Origin: Pseudanabaena galeata CCNP1313
GTDB taxonomy: Bacteria; Cyanobacteriota; Cyanobacteriia; Pseudanabaenales; Pseudanabaenaceae
DNA: 64,000 bases
Reading direction: 5' to 3'
NCBI RefSeq assembly: GCF_029910235.1
Contig: NZ_CP112874.1
Span: forward strand, 3,038,001-3,102,000
Translations under genes and position numbers: made by a program
Part shown: piece after piece, positions 1-10,000 of the stretch
Position numbering within the stretch: the stretch's first letter is position 1
Layout of the letters: every line of letters begins with the position of its first letter
Notes under the pieces: generated by a model
Told to the model about the DNA's origin: nothing
Seen by the model: the letters and a program-made list of their open reading frames with translations, nothing else
Databases searched by the model: none

Positions 1-1
1 T

Positions 2-427
2 CTGAAGTCACAACCTGTGACCATTTGGACGAAGCTCTCAGCTAGTGATAACTTCGCGGTGTCAGGGAACGTCGCGGCAGCCCATACTCAAACCAAAGAT
101 TATGTGTATCTATCTAATTCACTACCAATTTTAGAATCAGCGTTAACACTCAAAAATAATGACTCGATCGCTGCAACCAAGAGTTTTAAAACTATTTTGG
201 CGAAGTTACCTAGCGATCGCTTCACCTACGCATATTTTGACAACAATATTGATCTGTCTTGGTTACAAACAAGCCTGTTGAATCTCAAGGTTGTGAGTGA
301 AACTTCTGAAAACATAGGCAATTCACCCATTGCACAAATTTTTCAACATGTTAAAGTAGCTGGATTTGCTAGCAATAGTAGTGATGCAGTTACGCAAAAT
401 GGTGAACTTTTCTTAATCCTAAAGTGA
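2..427 (+). CDS. DUF3352-like protein, C-terminal part (cut by left edge)
   Basis: The reading frame is open to the first base of the window, so the true start lies outside; the GTG at 17 is not needed as a start. The visible ~141 residues (VTIWTKLSAS, DYVYLSNSLPIL, SDRFTYAYFD) resemble the C-terminal part of cyanobacterial DUF3352 proteins, secreted or membrane-attached proteins of unknown function. No catalytic motif is visible. A hairpin follows the stop at 457-493. The family assignment is from memory of the pattern and is moderate only. Confidence 0.5.
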   Translation: MKSQPVTIWTKLSASDNFAVSGNVAAAHTQTKDYVYLSNSLPILESALTLKNNDSIAATKSFKTILAKLPSDRFTYAYFDNNIDLSWLQTSLLNLKVVSETSENIGNSPIAQIFQHVKVAGFASNSSDAVTQNGELFLILK

Positions 428-456
428 TTAAGGCTTTGCCGCAAAATATGGAACCA

Positions 457-493
457 ATTCTTAATGGGGCGGCGATGCCGCTCCATTAAGAAT
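457..493. terminator. Hairpin after the DUF3352-like gene
   Basis: Inverted repeat with arms ATTCTTAATGG and CCATTAAGAAT around a GC-rich centre (GGCGGCGATGCCGC). It is followed by TTTTTTATT-like sequence, so it could end transcription of the upstream gene. The centre resembles the other GC-rich hairpins in this window. Confidence 0.5.
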
Positions 494-596
494 CTAGTTT
501 TTTATTAAATTACAGCACCCTTAGGGGTAAGCACAGTACAATCAAGTCCTTATTAAATCTCAGAATCCTAAACTTGCATTTGCTAGTCTTTAATCA

Positions 597-2546
597 ATGC
601 CTGTCAAATCCTTTTTATCCTATGAGCATTTTCGTAGCATCCCTCTGCAATTGATGATGATATTGCCGTTTGTGGTTCAAGCCCTGATGATTGTCGGACT
701 GATTAATAATCTGTCTGATGGTGACTGGGGAATCTGGATGTATGGATGGGTTTTGGTGCTATCGATTGGGTTTGGTCTGATCATGGCATATTGGGTAAAT
801 CAGTCCTATGAAGCAGTCGAAATCGCTCTTAAAGAATCACAAGAAAAATATAAAGTTCTTTTTCAAACACTACCAATTGGAGTTTCGATAACCGATAAGG
901 AAGCTCGCATTCTCGAAAGCAATGCTATCTCTGAAAGGTGGTTAGGAATCCCAAGTCCCTCAGAAATCGAATGTCTTCAGCAACGCAAAATTAATCCTAA
1001 TGTGCTTCGTGCCGATGGCTCACCCATGCCTGTCGAAGAATATCCCTGTGTTAGGGCTTTGAAAAGCAATCAATCTGTTTATGATGTGGAAATAGGTATT
1101 GTCTGCGCTGATGGAATTTTACGATGGTTTAATGTCAGTGCAAGTCCCATCCCTTTAGAGCGGTATGGGGTGGTGTTAGTTCATATCAATATTAGCGATC
1201 GCAAGTTTGCTGAACAAGCGATGCGCCGCAGTGAATTGAAATTACAAGCTTTTTTAGATAACGCTCCGACATTGATTGCTATTAAGGATTTAGAAGGTAA
1301 ATATCTCTCGGTTAATCAGGAACTTGCATATTTTATGCAAGTTCCTGAAGCAGAAATTCTAGGCAAATATGACTATAACTTCTTTTCTGCTGAAGATGTC
1401 AAAAATATCCGTCGCCATGAACTACAGGCGATTTTTGAAGGTTTAGCAATTGATTTTGAGCAAAGTTTACAACTTCCTAATGGAATGAGGACTTTTTTTG
1501 TCACTAAATTTCCAATAATGGATAATCATGATAAGCCCTGTGCGATCGCCTCAATTTCCATAGATATCAGCGATCGCAAACTTACTGAGGCTGCACTCAA
1601 GGAGAGCGAAGCCAGATTTCAAAAAATTGCAACTATTTCTCCTGAAGCTATTTACATTTTGGTGCGTCATCATGATGGTAGTACACTTTTTGAATATGCC
1701 AGTCCCGCTAGTGAAGCATTGCTAGGTGTAAGTATTGATTATTTAAGACATAATCCAGATCTTCGCTATGTGATATTCCATCCCGATGATTTGGCTGGCT
1801 ATGAGCAAGCGATGGAAAAAAGCATCAAAACGATGCAATTGTTCCAGCATGAGTGGCGGATTGTCTCACAAGGACAAATAAAATGGATTAAATCTCAAGC
1901 TATGCCTGAGCGCCGAGCAAATGGTGATGTGGCTTGGTATGGCTTTGCCATTGACGTTAGCGATCGCAAACAAGCAGAACTTGATCTCGCTCAAGTAGAA
2001 AAAGACCTCAAAGCAGCTAATCAGGAACTTCAAAGATTAGTGAATCTGGATGGACTGACACAAATAGCTAATCGCCGTTGTTTTGATGAGCGGATTATCT
2101 ATGAATGGCAAAGACTCCATCGAGAGAAACAGCCCTTGTCTTTACTAATGTTTGATGTTGATTATTTCAAACGATATAACGATCACTATGGACATCAATT
2201 GGGAGACGAATGTTTGCTCAGAATTGCCCAAGCTGTAGATCAGGTAGTTTACCGACCTGCCGATCTGGTGGCGCGGTACGGTGGAGAAGAGTTTATTGTG
2301 ATTTTGCCGAATACTAATCTCGAAGGGTCGATCGCTGTTGCTAAAAACCTGCATGAAGCGATCGCTGATTTACAAATTCCGCACCAAGATTCAGATGTGA
2401 GTGATATAGTCACAATCAGTATGGGTATAACTTCTGACATTCCTAATCTAGAGCGATCGCCATATGTCTTGATCAATCAAGCCGATCAAGCCCTCTATTA
2501 TGCAAAACAGCAAGGACGTAATCAATTGGTGATATTCACTGATTAG
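597..2546 (+). CDS. Membrane PAS-GGDEF diguanylate cyclase
   Basis: 649 aa. Two hydrophobic segments (about 18-40 and 46-67) anchor it in the membrane. Three PAS/PAC modules follow (about 86-201, 214-326, 337-456), each ending in an ISDRK-type motif. A coiled linker leads to a C-terminal GGDEF domain (about 482-648). The active-site loop is GGEEF at 562-566, so cyclase activity making cyclic di-GMP is expected. The product-inhibition I-site RxxD is present as RPAD at 553-556. No EAL domain is seen. The first PAS domain and the FRSIPLQ N-terminus are closely related to the kinase at 2744, suggesting module exchange. The stop codon lies in the target duplication of a MITE. The ligand sensed is unknown. 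Confidence 0.9.
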   Translation: MPVKSFLSYEHFRSIPLQLMMILPFVVQALMIVGLINNLSDGDWGIWMYGWVLVLSIGFGLIMAYWVNQSYEAVEIALKESQEKYKVLFQTLPIGVSITDKEARILESNAISERWLGIPSPSEIECLQQRKINPNVLRADGSPMPVEEYPCVRALKSNQSVYDVEIGIVCADGILRWFNVSASPIPLERYGVVLVHINISDRKFAEQAMRRSELKLQAFLDNAPTLIAIKDLEGKYLSVNQELAYFMQVPEAEILGKYDYNFFSAEDVKNIRRHELQAIFEGLAIDFEQSLQLPNGMRTFFVTKFPIMDNHDKPCAIASISIDISDRKLTEAALKESEARFQKIATISPEAIYILVRHHDGSTLFEYASPASEALLGVSIDYLRHNPDLRYVIFHPDDLAGYEQAMEKSIKTMQLFQHEWRIVSQGQIKWIKSQAMPERRANGDVAWYGFAIDVSDRKQAELDLAQVEKDLKAANQELQRLVNLDGLTQIANRRCFDERIIYEWQRLHREKQPLSLLMFDVDYFKRYNDHYGHQLGDECLLRIAQAVDQVVYRPADLVARYGGEEFIVILPNTNLEGSIAVAKNLHEAIADLQIPHQDSDVSDIVTISMGITSDIPNLERSPYVLINQADQALYYAKQQGRNQLVIFTD

Positions 2547-2548
2547 TA

Positions 2549-2713
2549 ACTGATGTTACGTGGATAGAATTCCTACGATCATCTAAGTCTAGGGCTTGCC
2601 CTGTGGCACAGCCCCTAAAAATTTAAATTATTGGGGTAGGGGCAATCCCCCCGTGGTTGCCCTGTCTTGCTAGCAGCAAAAGATTCATCATCTGAGTTCC
2701 ACGTAACATCAGT
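2549..2713 (+). mobile_element. MITE family 1, copy 1 (165 bp)
   Basis: Non-coding element bounded by perfect inverted termini ACTGATGTTACGTGGA / TCCACGTAACATCAGT. It is flanked by 5-bp direct repeats TAGTA at 2544-2548 and 2714-2718, the mark of transposition. The left duplication contains the TAG stop of the upstream gene. Same orientation as the copy at 29994; the copies at 18790 and 61065 are reversed. The interior carries a GC-rich imperfect inverted repeat (AGGGGCAATCCCCCCG region). No transposase is inside, so it needs one encoded elsewhere. Confidence 0.85.
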
Positions 2714-2743
2714 TAGTAAATATCTTCAAAATAATGCGAAAAT

Positions 2744-5700
2744 ATGACAGATCTGCAATTAGCTCCAATGATTATTGACCGCAAAAAGGTTTCTTTTCGT
2801 AGCATTCCTCTGCAATGGCTGATGTTATTTGCCTTTGCGGTACAAGTTTTTGGGGCTGTGGGACTAGTTGCTTATTTATCTGGACAAGAATCGATTCATA
2901 AGCTAGCGAATAGACTTAACACAGAAATAAGTACCAGTGTTACAGAGAAGACGAAAACTTATCTGCAAACCATTGACCAAGTTAATAAGAACAATATTAG
3001 TGCCTTACGTCGAAATATATGGAACTTTGATGACTTCTCTAGCCAAGAGCGACAGGCTTGGGAACAGATGCAACTTAATTCCTTGTCACCAATTACGATC
3101 ATTGGATTTGGAACTCCTTCGGGAGGACATCGGGCGGTAGAACTGCTTACAGATGGCACATTTAGCATTCGGGCTGCTCCCAATGGTGGCGGTAAATACA
3201 GAACCTTCACCACAAATCCAGACGGCTCACCAGCGCAAGTAACCGAAACATCCGTTATGTTTGATTCGCGTCAGCGTCCTTGGTATCAAGTAGCTGTGCA
3301 ATCAAAACAAGCAACTTGGACTCCTGTATATCCCCATATTTACACAGGAGAACTATTAGTCGCCCTTGCAGAACCAATCTACGATCTCAACAATGGAAAT
3401 TTATTGGGTGTCACCTATGGGATTCGATCCCTTGAAGCCATTAGTAAATTTTTACGAAGCATTGATATTAAGGCTGGTTCAGTTTCTATCATGGAGCGTG
3501 ATGAGACTCTGGTGGCAACTTCATCAATGGTTCAAAAACCATACCAACTTTCTCAAAATGAAACTGAACAGAAGTTACTGAAAGCAAGTGATAGCCAAAA
3601 TCCTCAGATCCATAATTCAGTCAAATATTTGCGTGATCGCTTTGGGAGTTTAGCGAATATTCGTCAATTAGAGCAATTTGAATTTGATATTAACGGCGAT
3701 CGCCAAATTGCTCAAGTATTACCCATATTTGATCGCAATGGTTTGGATTGGTTCATTGTAGTGGTTATACCTGAGTCGGAATTGATCGCCGATATTCAAG
3801 CGAACCAAGTTTGGACTATTCTGCTATGTGGAATCACACTAATTGTCGCGACAGGGATTAGCGTAATCACAAATCGATGGATTGCCAAGCCGATTTTACG
3901 ATTGAGTCGGGCTAGCAAGGCGATCGCCAATGGCGAGTGGCAGGAAACCTTACCAGAAAATCATGCGATCGCCGAGATTAGCACCTTAGCTACGTCTTTT
4001 AATCAAATGACAAAACAGGTGCAGCAATCCTTTGATCGCGTGGAAATAGCCCTTAAAGAATCAGAGGAAAAGTACAAGGTTCTTTTTAAAACAGCACCAA
4101 TCAGTATTTCCATTACCGATAAAAATGGTTATATCCTTGAGGGCAATGACATTGCGAAAGACTGGTTTGGAGAATCACAGCCATTGCAGCAAGAAGAATG
4201 TGAAGAGCGTAAGCCAAGTCCTAACGTAATCCGTCCTGATGGCTCAGTGATGCCAGTCGAAGAATATGCTTGTATTCAAGCTTTAAGAAATCAAGTTCCT
4301 ATTTACGATGTAGAAACGGGAATTGTATGTGCTGATGAGGTTTTACGTTGGTTTAGCGTCAGTGCTGCGCCGATCGCTTCAGAGCTTTATGGAGTGGTGT
4401 TGATCCATATTGATATTAGCGATCGCAAGCTTTCTGAGTTAGCTGTAAATGCAGAGATGTTGCGCCGTAAAGCTCTATTTGATGCATCCCTAGATGGGAT
4501 TGTGATGCTGGATCAAGAGTGTAATGTTATAGAAGCTAATGCTAGTTTTGCGAGAATGCTAGGCTATTCTTTAGAAGAAATAGTTAATCTAAATGTTAAA
4601 GATTTTGATGCTCATTGGACAATAGAAGAACTTGATCAGAAAATCGAAACTAACAATCTCTGTCTCGATACCTTTGTAACCCGTCATCTTCGCAAAGATG
4701 GATCGATCTATGATGTGGAAATTAGTACAAATTCAGTGGATTGGTATGGTCAATCTGTTAATTTTTGTATTTGTCGCGATATTAGCGATCGCAAGCAAGC
4801 TGAAATTGTCTTGCAGCAAACTCTTAATGAATTAAACTATCACATTGAAAATTCACCACTAGCAACTATCCGATGGGATCAAGAATTTCGAGTCGTCTAT
4901 TGGTCAAAACAAGCCGAGGATATATTTGGTTGGAGTGCCGCCGAAGTTTTGGGTAAAACTATGCAGGATTGGCAATTCATTCATGAAGATGATTTAGAGA
5001 GCGTCATGCTGAAAGCCGCGAAACTAGTGAGTGGAATCAGCGTCACCTGTCAGAATCGCAACTATCACAAAGATGGCTCTATCATCTATTGTGAATGGTA
5101 TAACACGGCACTAGCTGATGAGTCTGGGAATTTGATATCGATTCTGTCCCTTGCCCATAACATTAGCGATCGCCAGCACCTTGAAAAAGAACTAATTCAT
5201 AGCCGAAATCTGCGAGAAGCAATCTTTAATGAATCTAGTGATGCACTATTTTTAGTTGATAGTGAGACTCGGCTTACCATCGATTGCAATCAGCAAGCAG
5301 TGAAACTATTTGAAGTAGATTGCAAAGACGATCTGATTAATATTGAAGGTCATATTCTCCAAAAACGGCTATTTACTCCACAAGAAAGTGCCCAAATTAT
5401 CCAAGAAGTAAATCAAAAAGGATTCTGGAGCTTAGAAGTTGAATATATCACTCGTAAGGGACGCGAATTTTGGGGAGATCTTTCTGCCAAACAAATTACC
5501 TTTGAAGATCAGCGTTTTCACCTAGTGCGCGTAGTGGATATCACCAACCGCAAACACACCGAAATCGCCTTAGCTGAAGCAAAAACTGCCGCAGAGGAAG
5601 CTACTAGAGCAAAGAGTTCATTTTTGGCAAGCATGAGTCATGAAATTCGCACACCGATGAATGGGGTGATTGGCATGACGCAACTTCTGGAAATGACCGA

Positions 5701-6826
5701 GATGACAACCGAGCAAGAGGAATTTGTCAAAATAATCAAAGATAGTGGTGAAGCTCTCCTGACAATTATCAATGACATTCTCGATTTCTCAAAGATCGAA
5801 TCAGGAATGTTGGAAATAGAAGCTAAAGATTTTGTCCTAGAAGAAGTGATCAAAGGCGTTTGCAATTTATTGAAAAATCAAGCGATCGCCAGACAAGTCG
5901 ATCTCCAATATGCGATCGCCACTGATATCCCTCAGCGTCTAATCGGCGATCATGCCCGTTTACGTCAAATCCTTCTCAATCTAGTCGGAAATGCCGTTAA
6001 ATTCACTCAAAATGGTCAGGTTATGATCTCAGTTAGTGGGAAAGTTCGCCCCCCCAGCCCCTCTTCCAGAGAGCCAGCGCAACAAGAGATGGGAAGAGAT
6101 AGGGAAGACTATGAGCTAAGTTTTGCGATCGCTGATACAGGTATTGGCATTCAAAGCGATCGCCTTGATCGCTTATTTCAACCCTTCACCCAAGCCGATC
6201 CTTCGATTAGTCGCAACTATGGAGGTACTGGATTAGGCTTAGCCATCAGTAAACGTCTCGCCGAACTAATGGGTGGCACAATTTGGGTAGAGAGCCTTGG
6301 TCAAATTGGGGGCAGTCCACCTCTCGTTTGGAAGTCACAGCCGCGCTCACCTCAAGGGGCAACTTTCTACTTTAATGTCACTTTATCAATTTACAAAACA
6401 GTCAACAACACCCAAGCAGTTTCGGCGCAACTGTTTGAGATTGACAACAAAATGGCAGAAAGACATCCCTTACGAATTCTGGTAGTAGATGACAATCTCG
6501 TTAACCAAAAGATTGCAAAATTAATGTTTGCCAGACTGGGCTATCACTCAATGGAGATCGCTAACAATGGATTAGAAGCAGTGCAAGCAGTGAAAAATCA
6601 TGACTATGATTTAGTCTTGATGGATGTTCAAATGCCTATTATGGATGGATTAACAGCTACAAAGGCGATTCGCACAGAGCTAAGAAGTAATGTGCGGATT
6701 ATCGCGATGACGGCTGATGCTATGCCCGAAGATCGCCAAGCTTGTTTTGATGCAGGTATGGATGATTACATCAGTAAACCCGTTAATATCCAAGCAATTA
6801 TGAATCTAGTTTCCTCTATATGCTAA
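2744..6826 (+). CDS. Cache-HAMP-PAS hybrid sensor histidine kinase with receiver
   Basis: 1360 aa. Order: membrane helix (~22-44), extracytoplasmic Cache-type domain with an RPWYQVA motif, second helix (~356-378), HAMP (~378-429), four PAS domains (~440-562, 571-682, 698-810, 821-939), HisKA with phospho-acceptor His966 in SHEIRTPMNG, HATPase with ADTGIGI and GGTGLGLAISKRL, then a receiver with Asp1294 in LMDVQMP. It should sense an external ligand through Cache plus cytoplasmic cues through PAS, and phosphorylate its own receiver or a partner. A proline/serine-rich insertion lies in the ATPase domain just before the G1 box. The stop codon sits inside the left arm of a 17-bp inverted repeat. 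The output partner is unknown; the next gene is a paralogue. Confidence 0.92.
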   Translation: MTDLQLAPMIIDRKKVSFRSIPLQWLMLFAFAVQVFGAVGLVAYLSGQESIHKLANRLNTEISTSVTEKTKTYLQTIDQVNKNNISALRRNIWNFDDFSSQERQAWEQMQLNSLSPITIIGFGTPSGGHRAVELLTDGTFSIRAAPNGGGKYRTFTTNPDGSPAQVTETSVMFDSRQRPWYQVAVQSKQATWTPVYPHIYTGELLVALAEPIYDLNNGNLLGVTYGIRSLEAISKFLRSIDIKAGSVSIMERDETLVATSSMVQKPYQLSQNETEQKLLKASDSQNPQIHNSVKYLRDRFGSLANIRQLEQFEFDINGDRQIAQVLPIFDRNGLDWFIVVVIPESELIADIQANQVWTILLCGITLIVATGISVITNRWIAKPILRLSRASKAIANGEWQETLPENHAIAEISTLATSFNQMTKQVQQSFDRVEIALKESEEKYKVLFKTAPISISITDKNGYILEGNDIAKDWFGESQPLQQEECEERKPSPNVIRPDGSVMPVEEYACIQALRNQVPIYDVETGIVCADEVLRWFSVSAAPIASELYGVVLIHIDISDRKLSELAVNAEMLRRKALFDASLDGIVMLDQECNVIEANASFARMLGYSLEEIVNLNVKDFDAHWTIEELDQKIETNNLCLDTFVTRHLRKDGSIYDVEISTNSVDWYGQSVNFCICRDISDRKQAEIVLQQTLNELNYHIENSPLATIRWDQEFRVVYWSKQAEDIFGWSAAEVLGKTMQDWQFIHEDDLESVMLKAAKLVSGISVTCQNRNYHKDGSIIYCEWYNTALADESGNLISILSLAHNISDRQHLEKELIHSRNLREAIFNESSDALFLVDSETRLTIDCNQQAVKLFEVDCKDDLINIEGHILQKRLFTPQESAQIIQEVNQKGFWSLEVEYITRKGREFWGDLSAKQITFEDQRFHLVRVVDITNRKHTEIALAEAKTAAEEATRAKSSFLASMSHEIRTPMNGVIGMTQLLEMTEMTTEQEEFVKIIKDSGEALLTIINDILDFSKIESGMLEIEAKDFVLEEVIKGVCNLLKNQAIARQVDLQYAIATDIPQRLIGDHARLRQILLNLVGNAVKFTQNGQVMISVSGKVRPPSPSSREPAQQEMGRDREDYELSFAIADTGIGIQSDRLDRLFQPFTQADPSISRNYGGTGLGLAISKRLAELMGGTIWVESLGQIGGSPPLVWKSQPRSPQGATFYFNVTLSIYKTVNNTQAVSAQLFEIDNKMAERHPLRILVVDDNLVNQKIAKLMFARLGYHSMEIANNGLEAVQAVKNHDYDLVLMDVQMPIMDGLTATKAIRTELRSNVRIIAMTADAMPEDRQACFDAGMDDYISKPVNIQAIMNLVSSIC

Positions 6827-6866
6827 AAGCTTTAATTAGCTAGGTATAGAAAGCTTTTAGCATATA
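6817..6866 (+). terminator. 17-bp hairpin spanning the kinase stop codon
   Basis: Perfect arms TATATGCTAAAAGCTTT (6817-6833) and AAAGCTTTTAGCATATA (6850-6866). The TAA stop of the upstream kinase is in the left arm. The right arm overlaps the left end of the repeat at 6863. Confidence 0.55.
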
Positions 6867-6965
6867 GCAACTCAAGAGATAGCTAGCAAGAAGATGAGTG
6901 GCGGCGCTTCGCGCCGCCACTCATCTTCTTGGTTTTATGTCCTAAGCAAAACTTACATTGCTATA
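6863..6965. repeat. TATAGC-ended hairpin element (family 2), copy 1
   Basis: Ends TATAGCAA and CATTGCTATA enclose a perfect 21-bp stem (6887-6907 with 6911-6931, loop TTC) of the GGCGGCGCTTCGCGCCGCC type. Its left flank (CTCAAGAGATAG) and right flank (TTATGTCCTAAGCAAAACTTACATTGC) match, in opposite orientation, those of the copy at 35750-35867. It is therefore a dispersed element rather than a simple terminator. Confidence 0.7.
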
Positions 6966-7024
6966 GTTTAAAGAAAAATTTGTGGTAGCGCAGTGAAATC
7001 GTCCCACCAAAAAACGGCGGAAAC

Positions 7025-7052
7025 TTTACACAAGGCTGTTTTGCGATACAAT
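7025..7052 (+). promoter_or_regulatory. Candidate sigma70-type promoter for the second hybrid kinase
   Basis: TTTACA, 16 bp, then TACAAT, close to the -35/-10 consensus. It would start transcripts near 7059, about 15 bases before ATG 7074. It lies inside the coding extension that begins at GTG 6993, so it argues for the ATG as the start. Prediction from sequence only. Confidence 0.35.
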
Positions 7053-7073
7053 AATGATTTTAAAACTGTCTTA

Positions 7074-10000
7074 ATGAGCATCTCCCCCAAGCGATCGCTA
7101 TTCTCCAAAGTTCCACTTAGCTTGGTGCTAATTGTTCCATTTGTAACATTAGTTGTGGGGACTGTTACATTAGTTAGCTATTTGTCTTATCAGAGTGGAC
7201 AGCAAGCGATCGCAAATTTAGCTAATCAGCTACTGCGCCAAACCTCAGAACGGGTAAGCGATCGCCTCGATACCTATTTACAGCGATCGCAGCAGATTGT
7301 CGCAGCTAATCAATTAGCAGTGAAACAAGGAACCCTAAATCTTGATGACAAAGAACAACTACGACAACAACTTTGGCAACAAATTCTTTTAAATCCATCA
7401 CTGCCAGCAAGTAGTTTTTGGAGCGAAGAAGGTACAGTGGTTGGCTATTTGCGAGTTGATTCCCAAGAGGTACAACAACTTGCTGAAAAAGCCACAGGTA
7501 AACCTATTCCTCGTGGCTCCATTTTCTTTAACGAAGTCACCCCTAATCAGCGACGATATTATACTGTTGACCCGCAAGGTAAGCCATTTCAACTATTTTT
7601 ACAATCTAACGATGACTTTCGCAATATTACTTGGTACAAGCAAGCAAGAGCGATCGGGAAACAAGCATGGACACCCATATCTTTAGCAAGAGTTATCCCC
7701 ACCCTGCAAACAGTTGCGGTTGCTCCAGTCATTGATACCACTGGCAAATTTTATGGTTTTTTTACTGCTAACTATCTCTTGTCAGATATCAGCCTATTTC
7801 TCTCTCAGTTAAAATTTACACCCACTGGACAAATATTTATCATCGAGAGATCGGGCGAGCTTGTGGCAACATCTGTAGCTGAGGAAGCTTCGGGATTAAA
7901 AAAGATTGATGGACAGGTTATGCGACTCACGGCGATCGGCAGTCAAGATAAATTGACAAGGGAAGTTTCTAAACAACTACTTCAGCAACTTGATAGTTTC
8001 GATCAACTCAAGGAATCCAGACAGTTTGATCTAAATATTGAAGGATATCGTCAATTTGTGCAGATTACTCCTTATCGGGACAAATATGGATTGAACTGGC
8101 AGTTAGTGACCGTGATTCCAGAATCTGACTTCATCACCGAAATTCAGGAAAATGCTTATCGTACAGGACTTTTATGCATTTCTGCTCTAATAGTTTCTGT
8201 GGGAATAGGGATTTGGACATCTCGACGTATTGGGCGATCGCTGTCTTATCTTACTAAAGCCACCAAATCTTTTTCTGAACATCGTCTTGAGCAACCAATC
8301 CCCAATACAACTATTACTGAAGTGCAAGCTTTAAAAGAAGCTTTACATCAAATGATGGTTGATCTCCGAGATGCCGATCAAATGCGCTTGAATTATCAGC
8401 AAGATTTGGAGCGACAGGTTGCAGAAAAAACAGATGCTCTGATTGAAGCCCAACGCATCGCCCGCGTGGGGAGTTGGGAGTTGGATGTCAAGACTGGGCT
8501 AATCACTTGGTCGGCTGAAATATACCGTATTCTTGGAGTTGATCCCACAGCAGACTCACCTAGATATCCAAATGTTATTGACCGTATTATTCCAGAAGAC
8601 CGATTTAGACTTTGTACAGCCATAGATGATGCAATCACCAACGGCACGCCCTACAGTATTGAATATGGCAACTTTCTCCCCGATCGCTCCATCTGTTATC
8701 TTCTTAGCCGTGGAGAGCCAGTATTTGATGAACAGGGAAAAGTAATTAAACTCCGTGGTACGGCTCAAGATATTAGCGATCGCAAACAAGCCGAAATTGC
8801 CCTAAAACAAACACTAAAAGAACTAAATTATCATATTGAAAACTCTCCTTTGGCAACTATTCGATGGAATCACGAATTTCGGGTGGAATATTGGTCAAGT
8901 CAAGCAGAATTAATATTTGGGTGGAAATCGGCAGAAGTTCTGGGCAAAAAAATTACTGATTGGAAATTTATCCATGAAGATGATCAAGAAATAGTTAATC
9001 AAGATATCCTCATATTGATGAGCGGGATAGGTGTTACCTGTGCAAATCGCAATTATCACAAAGATGGCACAATTCTTTACTGCGAATGGCACAATTCGGC
9101 GCTATCTGATGATTCAGGAAATTTGATATCAATGTTGTCGCTAGCTCAAGATGTAACCGATCGCAAACAAGCAGAATTTGCTTTAGCCGAAGCTAAGGAG
9201 ATCGCAGAAACAGCAACTAAAGCTAAAAGTGCATTTTTAGCAAATATGAGTCATGAAATCCGTACACCTATGAATGGTGTGATCGGTATGACGCAGCTTC
9301 TAGAGACTACTGACCTTACAGAAGAACAAGCAGATTTTGTGAAAACCATTAAAGACAGTGGTGAAACTCTGTTAACCGTGATCAACGACATTCTAGACTT
9401 CTCTAAAATCGAATCAGGAAGATTAGAAATCGAAGAATGGGAATTTGTATTAGAAGATGTGGTGAGTGGAGTTTGTAAGTTACTAGAAACCCAAGCGAAG
9501 AATAAAAATATTAGGCTCCAATATGCGATCGCCCCTGTAGTTCCAGACATTGTGATCAGCGATTATTCTCGTTTGCGTCAAATCTTGCTAAACCTTGTTG
9601 GCAATGCGGTGAAATTTACCCATCAGGGGCAGGTCTCAATTTTAGTCAGTGGTACCCCCCTAGGTTTCCAGACCTCGTTCCCAGAAGCAAAGAAGGACAA
9701 ATCTCTTGATTCCCCAGAGTCAAAGGAATTAGGTTTGAAGGATCGGTATCAGCTAAAGTTTACGATCGCAGATACAGGTATTGGCATCAAAGGCGATCGC
9801 CTTAATCACCTATTTCAACCCTTCACTCAAGCTGATGCTTCCGTTAGTCGGAAATTTGGTGGAACTGGCTTAGGACTGGCGATCAGCAAACGCCTCGTCG
9901 ATTTGATGCATGGCACTATTTGGGTGGAAAGCTGTGGTCAAGTTGGTGGTTATCCTCCCGCAGGCTGGCAACCTTTACTAGAGCCTCAAGGATCAACATT

